This document shows, in pieces, positions 59,932-64,000 of a stretch of 64,000 nt of DNA. How positions within the stretch are numbered: the stretch's first letter is position 1; every line of letters begins with the position of its first letter. The notes under the pieces are model-generated. The model ran no database searches. It had not been told where the DNA came from and saw only the letters and a program-made list of their open reading frames with translations. The position numbers were made by a program, and so were the translations under genes. The DNA lies in contig NZ_LN890656.1 of assembly GCF_900066015.1 (NCBI RefSeq), forward strand, positions 744,001 to 808,000, in the 5' to 3' direction. Source of the stretch: Candidatus Promineifilum breve (lineage in GTDB: Bacteria; Chloroflexota; Anaerolineae; Promineifilales; Promineifilaceae).

Positions 59932-61555
59932 TGGGACTTGCCTCCACAAATTCGACCCCACTGACCGTCTTGCCGAAGGTGACGCGCACGAATTCGGCCG
60001 GGAAGGGGGGCTGCACGCCGATGAGGCACAGCACGCGCCCCGCGTCGGTCTGCGACGGCGGATTGATCTCGGCGTCGCACTTGATCTCGTAGGCGTCGTC
60101 GCTGGTGGCCCCGTCGAGCATGCCGCGCTGCCACAATTCGCCCAGGAAGGCGCGGATGACGCGGCCGATGTCGAGCCACAGCCGCGGGTCGTTCGGCTCG
60201 AAGGGCATCCAGGCCGTGTTGATCTCAATCGACTCGCGGATATAGATGAACAGGCGGCGCACATTGACGAAGCGCCACAGTTTGTTGTCGCTCAGGGTGC
60301 GCGCCCCCATGAGGCGCAGGCCGCGCCCCGGGGCGGCCCGAATCACGTTCACGCTGGCCTCGTTCAGCAAGCCGTGGCGCACGTCATCGACGGCCACGGT
60401 CACGTCCTGAATGTACTCCACGACCTGATTGGCCGGGGCCTGATGGACGGGCAGGCGGGCATAGAGGCCGGCCACGCTGCCGCTGGGCGGCACGTCGCGC
60501 AGATCGCCGCGCCAGGTCAGCATCCGCAGCCACGGGTAATAGAGCGCGGCGTAGCTGCTGGTGTAGAGCGGTTGCCGCCGCCAGGCCATGATCTCGTCCG
60601 GGGTCATATCGGGCCGGTAAGGATCGAGAATCGCCACGCGGTCGGTCAGGCGCTCACACTGGCCGATGAGCGCCTGATGCGCCCGCAACACGTCATCCTC
60701 GCTCAGCGGCGGCGGGTAGTCGCGCTGGGCGTCGGTGTCGATGGCGTCGGGCACGGTCAACTCGTCCAGCGGGGCGCAACAGTCAGGCGGGCGGGCGGGG
60801 CGACGGCGCGGCGGCGCGGCGCGGGCCAGCAGCACGCAATCGGGCATCGCCAGCATGTTGACCTCGTCCACCTGCTCCAGCACGTTCAGCCCCCACAGGT
60901 CGCCCGGCGGCGCGGCGTCGCCGGTGAAGTGGCCGACGGTGAGCCGGGCCAGGCCGTCATCGCCGCCCAGCAGCCCGGCGTCCACCAGATCGGCGTTGGC
61001 CGGCAGCCGCAACTCGGCCGCGCCGTCGAAACTGACCGGCACGGCCCGCAGCAGCGTCGAATCGAGGGCCGCGTTGACGGCATCCAGGTCGTCGCTGAGG
61101 GGCACGCCGCGCCGGATTTCCACCGTCCGGCTGTCGTCGCGCAGTTGAATGAACAGATTGGCCGCGCCGTCGCCCGCCCGCCGGGCCAGCACGCGGATGG
61201 CCCGCCCCCACACGCCGGGGCTGGTGGCTTCCAGCGTGAACAGCGGCAGGTCGCCGTCGTAGACGCGCACGGCGGCCGGGGCGGCATCGGCCGGATGGGC
61301 CACGCGCACCACGTAGCAATCCCGGCCGCCGTTCTCGAAGAAGCTGTTGACCGCCGCGCCCAGATAGGCCTGAGGGATGGGCCGCCCAAACTGCGCCTCG
61401 AACTGCTTGCGGCCGGAGACGCGCACCGCCCGGTGCAGCGGCCCGCGCGCGGCGATGCCGACAAAGCCGGCAATGTCGGCCCGCAACAGTTCGAAGCGCC
61501 CGCCGCGCGCTTCAACGCGCTGCAACGTGGCGCCGGGGGGGCGATTGGCAACCAT
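59924..61555 (-). CDS. eCIS sheath protein 2
   Basis: 543 residues. Sheath hallmarks: FVGIAARGPLHRAVRVSGRK, VNSFFENGGRDCYVVRVAHP, SSYAALYYPWLRMLTWRGD region and WRFVNVRRLFIYIRESIEIN near the C-terminus, all shared with sheath 1. The middle insertion domains differ. It lacks the APGVYVEE start of sheath 1. Sheath paralogues make up different parts of the contractile sheath in Afp (Afp2-4). Confidence 0.93.
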   Translation of the reverse strand: MVANRPPGATLQRVEARGGRFELLRADIAGFVGIAARGPLHRAVRVSGRKQFEAQFGRPIPQAYLGAAVNSFFENGGRDCYVVRVAHPADAAPAAVRVYDGDLPLFTLEATSPGVWGRAIRVLARRAGDGAANLFIQLRDDSRTVEIRRGVPLSDDLDAVNAALDSTLLRAVPVSFDGAAELRLPANADLVDAGLLGGDDGLARLTVGHFTGDAAPPGDLWGLNVLEQVDEVNMLAMPDCVLLARAAPPRRRPARPPDCCAPLDELTVPDAIDTDAQRDYPPPLSEDDVLRAHQALIGQCERLTDRVAILDPYRPDMTPDEIMAWRRQPLYTSSYAALYYPWLRMLTWRGDLRDVPPSGSVAGLYARLPVHQAPANQVVEYIQDVTVAVDDVRHGLLNEASVNVIRAAPGRGLRLMGARTLSDNKLWRFVNVRRLFIYIRESIEINTAWMPFEPNDPRLWLDIGRVIRAFLGELWQRGMLDGATSDDAYEIKCDAEINPPSQTDAGRVLCLIGVQPPFPAEFVRVTFGKTVSGVEFVEASPNG

Positions 61556-61560
61556 CGGGT

Positions 61561-62001
61561 TTATTCTTCCAGTTCGATGTGCTCAACGGCGATCTCCAGC
61601 GATTCGATGGCGACCTCGTTGTTCTTGGCATTCATGGCCGGGCCGGTCCATTTCGTCGGCCAGCCCTCGCGAAAGTTCCAGCGCAACGCCTCGTCGCGGG
61701 CCTCGTTCAGCAACACGATGGAGCCGGAGACTCGCAGCGTCTTGCCGTCGATGACCCGCTTGCGCCACAGCCACAACTCCAGACTGTTGGTATAGCCGCG
61801 CTTCAGGGTGATGTTGCTATACTTGCTCAGGCCGGGCAGCTTGCGCACGGTCGTGTTTTCGTTGCCGTTGCGGTATTCAATCGGATCGGTCGTCGTATCC
61901 AGCCCGCCCACTTCGGAAAAGCCGGCCACGATGACGCTGTCAATCTCCACCAGGAAATTGAACGCCGAAAAAGGATCATCACGTTTACCTGTCTGTGCCA
62001 T
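61561..62001 (-). CDS. eCIS tube protein 1 (Afp1-like)
   Basis: 146 residues of gp19-type tube fold: GKRDDPFSAFNFLVEIDSVI, AGFSEVGGLDTTTDPIEYRN, KLPGLSKYSNITLKRGYTN and AMNAKNNEVAIESLEIAVEH. This sequence is the standard eCIS inner-tube type and is probably the main tube subunit. Confidence 0.95.
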   Translation of the reverse strand: MAQTGKRDDPFSAFNFLVEIDSVIVAGFSEVGGLDTTTDPIEYRNGNENTTVRKLPGLSKYSNITLKRGYTNSLELWLWRKRVIDGKTLRVSGSIVLLNEARDEALRWNFREGWPTKWTGPAMNAKNNEVAIESLEIAVEHIELEE

Positions 62002-62017
62002 GTCGTTCTATACCTCC

Positions 62018-63598
62018 CTACGCCTCTGTTTCGGCCGTCTTCTGGCTGATGCGGAAGATGACAAACTCGGCCGGCTTCACCGGGGCGATGCCGATGTAGC
62101 AGATGAGCCGGCCGTTGTCGATGTCGTCCTGGGTCATGGTGGTGCGGTCGCACTTGACGAAGAACGCCTCTTCGGCGGTCAGGCCCATCAGCGCCCCGCT
62201 GCGCCAGACGCCGATGAGGAAATTGGTGATGGTGCGGCTGACGGCGGCCCAGGTGGTGTCGGAGTTGGGTTCAAACACCACCCACTGCGTGTTCTGTTCG
62301 ATGGATTCCTCGATGAAGATGAACAGGCGGCGCACGTTGACGTATTTCCACATCGGGTCGCTGGACATGGTGCGCGCGCCCCACAGGCGAATGCCGCGGC
62401 CGTCGCTGCTGAAATCGCGGATGCAGTTGACGCCGCGCGGGTTCAGCAGGTCCTGCTTGCCCTTGGTCACCGGGAACTCCAGCTCCAGCGCGCCGCGCAC
62501 CACTTCGTTGGCCGGGGCCTTGTGGACGCCGCGCTCGATGTCGGTGCGGGCCATGATGCCGGCCACGTGGCCGCCCGGCGGCACGAGCACGCGCCGGTTG
62601 GTGGTGGCGTTGAAGACCTTGATCCACGGGTAGTAGAAGCCGGCGTAGAGCGTATCGGCCGGCGGGCGCAGGCGGGTGACGTCGGCCGCGCCCGGCAACG
62701 TGGAGACCACGGCAAAGCGATCCTTCAGCAGCTCACACTGGCGGATGACGGCGTTGGTCAGATTGACGCCGAACTCGGCGCGGGCCTCGTCGGGGGCCAG
62801 CAGGATGGCGATGTCGTCCACCAGCTCCAGCCCGCGCAGGCCCCGGCCGCGGCCGTATAGCTCCTCGTTGTTGCCCAGCTGGTCCTCGTCGCCGATGTAA
62901 TCATCCACGCCCACGGTGGCGTCGCTGCCGCCCTCCAGCACCACGTAGCCGTCGGTCGCCGCCAGGACACCGGGGTCATCGACCCAGCCCACGCGCACCA
63001 GATTGGAGCGGGCGTTGATGATGGCCGCGGCGTTGTTGCTGTCGCCGTCAAGGTCGGTCAGGTCGGTGAAGATTTCGGGCGGCAGGTCGGGGTCGCGCCG
63101 GTTGGGGTTGGCCAGGTCGTCGCGGTCGGCCGAGAGGGGATCGATAAACGGATCGGGCGGCGCGGTGCGGTAATAGAGGATGGTGACGGTGAAGCGGCGC
63201 GGGCTGCCGTCGGGCGCGGTGGGGTCAGAGGGGGACACGCGCAGGCGCACCCCGTTGCCCCACGCGCCGCGGCCGATGGCGCTGACGTTCAGCCCGCCGA
63301 CCTCGCCGCCGGCGCGGGTGGCCGTGCCGTCCTGGCCCTGGCCCACGACGCGGGCGATGACGCAGCGCTGGCCGCCGTTCTCGAAGAAGCCCTGCACGGC
63401 GTAGGACAGGTAGGAGCTGTCGATGTAGCCGCCGAACAGGCGCTGGTACTCCAGCCAGCCGGTGACCAGCGTCGGCCGTTCGGGGCCGCGCTCGGTCTGG
63501 CCGACCATGCCGGCCGTGCTCGTGCCCACGCCCTCGATGGGGCGCGGCCCGGTGCTGATTTCTTCCACGTATACGCCTGGCGCAAGATATTCAGGCAT
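62018..63598 (-). CDS. eCIS sheath protein 1
   Basis: 526 residues: begins YLAPGVYVEEISTGPRPIEG, the standard sheath N-terminus, then YAVQGFFENGGQRCVIARVV, and near the C-terminus MWKYVNVRRLFIFIEESIEQ. All parts of the sheath core are present, with an insertion domain of normal length. Together with tube 1 it should form the main contractile tail. Confidence 0.95.
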   Translation of the reverse strand: MPEYLAPGVYVEEISTGPRPIEGVGTSTAGMVGQTERGPERPTLVTGWLEYQRLFGGYIDSSYLSYAVQGFFENGGQRCVIARVVGQGQDGTATRAGGEVGGLNVSAIGRGAWGNGVRLRVSPSDPTAPDGSPRRFTVTILYYRTAPPDPFIDPLSADRDDLANPNRRDPDLPPEIFTDLTDLDGDSNNAAAIINARSNLVRVGWVDDPGVLAATDGYVVLEGGSDATVGVDDYIGDEDQLGNNEELYGRGRGLRGLELVDDIAILLAPDEARAEFGVNLTNAVIRQCELLKDRFAVVSTLPGAADVTRLRPPADTLYAGFYYPWIKVFNATTNRRVLVPPGGHVAGIMARTDIERGVHKAPANEVVRGALELEFPVTKGKQDLLNPRGVNCIRDFSSDGRGIRLWGARTMSSDPMWKYVNVRRLFIFIEESIEQNTQWVVFEPNSDTTWAAVSRTITNFLIGVWRSGALMGLTAEEAFFVKCDRTTMTQDDIDNGRLICYIGIAPVKPAEFVIFRISQKTAETEA

Positions 63599-63642
63599 GG
63601 CATCTCTCCTTTATGATGGGTCTGGCTAATGTCGGCGTCGGT

Positions 63643-64000
63643 TCAATTGATGTCGCCGGCTGAGATCGCTTCGTTGGCGGTCTGGGCGGTGGTGTCGCCG
63701 GCGGCGCCGACCTGGTTCTCGACCGGGTTTGGGTCCAGCTCGGTTATCGGGACGACCTCTTCTTCCTCTTCTTCGTCGTCCTCGTCGTCCTCGTCAGGCG
63801 GCGCATTGCTCAATGCCTCATATACCAGCAGGATGCTGTCGGCGCGCGTCTGGCGGGCGGCGGCCAGGTCGTCCTCGGCGGCCTGCCGCGCGGCTTTGGC
63901 CGTGTCCAGGGCCCGGCCTTTTTCGCGGTAATCCTTCAACAACGTCTCCAGATTGTTCATTTCGGTGTTCAGCGTCGCGGCCTGGGTCGCGGCCGGATCA
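63643..64000 (-). CDS. coiled-coil acidic protein, possibly truncated by the window edge
   Basis: At least 105 residues: a coiled-coil region (KDYREKGRALDTAKAARQ, then EDDLAAARQTRAD) and an acidic stretch (DEDDEDDEEEEEEVVP). An ATG at 63960 has no ribosome site, and the frame stays open through to base 64000 with plausible protein (DPAATQAATLNTE), so the true start is probably outside the window. It lies 45 bases upstream of sheath 1 and may be a cotranscribed eCIS gene. Function unknown. Confidence 0.6.
   Translation of the reverse strand, partial: DPAATQAATLNTEMNNLETLLKDYREKGRALDTAKAARQAAEDDLAAARQTRADSILLVYEALSNAPPDEDDEDDEEEEEEVVPITELDPNPVENQVGAAGDTTAQTANEAISAGDIN

Noticed and set aside
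59915-61795. 626-codon plus-strand frame opposite sheath 2
   Set aside because: Antisense of a clear sheath gene.
36443-64000. Prophage or R-type pyocin instead of an eCIS
   Set aside because: The DUF4157 protein, AAA+ ATPase, LysM hub and Afp6-like protein are eCIS-specific; no head, portal, terminase, integrase or lysis gene is present in the window.
36443-64000. Type VI secretion system
   Set aside because: No membrane-complex genes (TssJLM), ClpV, Hcp or TssE/F/G/K patterns; the ATPase is the Afp15 type, not ClpV.

Overview
The window is high-GC bacterial DNA. The gene content (many small, unrelated housekeeping and accessory genes, beta-helix choice-of-anchor Q proteins, a DUF2089 regulator, TP-rich linkers) and the very dense, varied short palindromic repeats between genes resemble filamentous Anaerolineae/Ardenticatenia-like Chloroflexota such as Candidatus Promineofilum. 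That placement is an inference from style; no rRNA or other marker gene is present.

Layout, left to right. 1-6.5 kb: the 3' end of a secreted sulfatase, a DMT-family exporter, a secreted BNR-repeat (sialidase-like) protein and a KimA-type potassium importer. 6.6-10.3 kb: a visibly more AT-rich two-gene operon (TPR membrane protein plus large lipoprotein). 10.3-13.7 kb: a possible structured RNA, a phage-type antirepressor, then ParA and ParB. 13.7-19.8 kb: three secreted surface proteins (kelch, two beta-helix). 19.8-36.3 kb: a mosaic of short operons: YcaQ/AlkX-type DNA glycosylase, three DinB domains in two genes, GNAT acetyltransferase, Tex, a Phd/PIN toxin-antitoxin pair, PNPOx-like protein, HAD phosphatase, LLM oxidoreductase, DUF2089 regulator, PadR-CPBP pair, a broken antitoxin/PIN pair and an intradiol dioxygenase lipoprotein.

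36.4-64 kb is one long minus-strand operon (about 27 kb, open at the right edge) encoding an extracellular contractile injection system (eCIS, Afp/PVC type). In transcription order it has sheath, tube, second sheath, second tube, a small Afp6-position protein, LysM hub protein, a spike split into gpD-like and gpV-like proteins, PAAR tip, gp25, baseplate J, a gpI-like protein with a large N-terminal extension, four mutually related unknown proteins at the Afp13 (fibre) position, an Afp14-like tape-measure candidate, an AAA+ ATPase (Afp15 position), a 1,314-residue DUF4157 putative effector and a short unknown gene coupled to it. Genes overlap or are a few bases apart, so they should be translated together to build the particle. 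No Afp16-like cap is seen; it may lie beyond the right edge.

A second theme runs through the window: at least ten families of short repeats, mostly forming hairpins, fill the gaps between genes. They also supply stop codons of several genes and appear in frame inside others (GNAT acetyltransferase, Tex, ParB, the tape-measure candidate). No tRNA, rRNA, CRISPR array or complete insertion sequence was seen.
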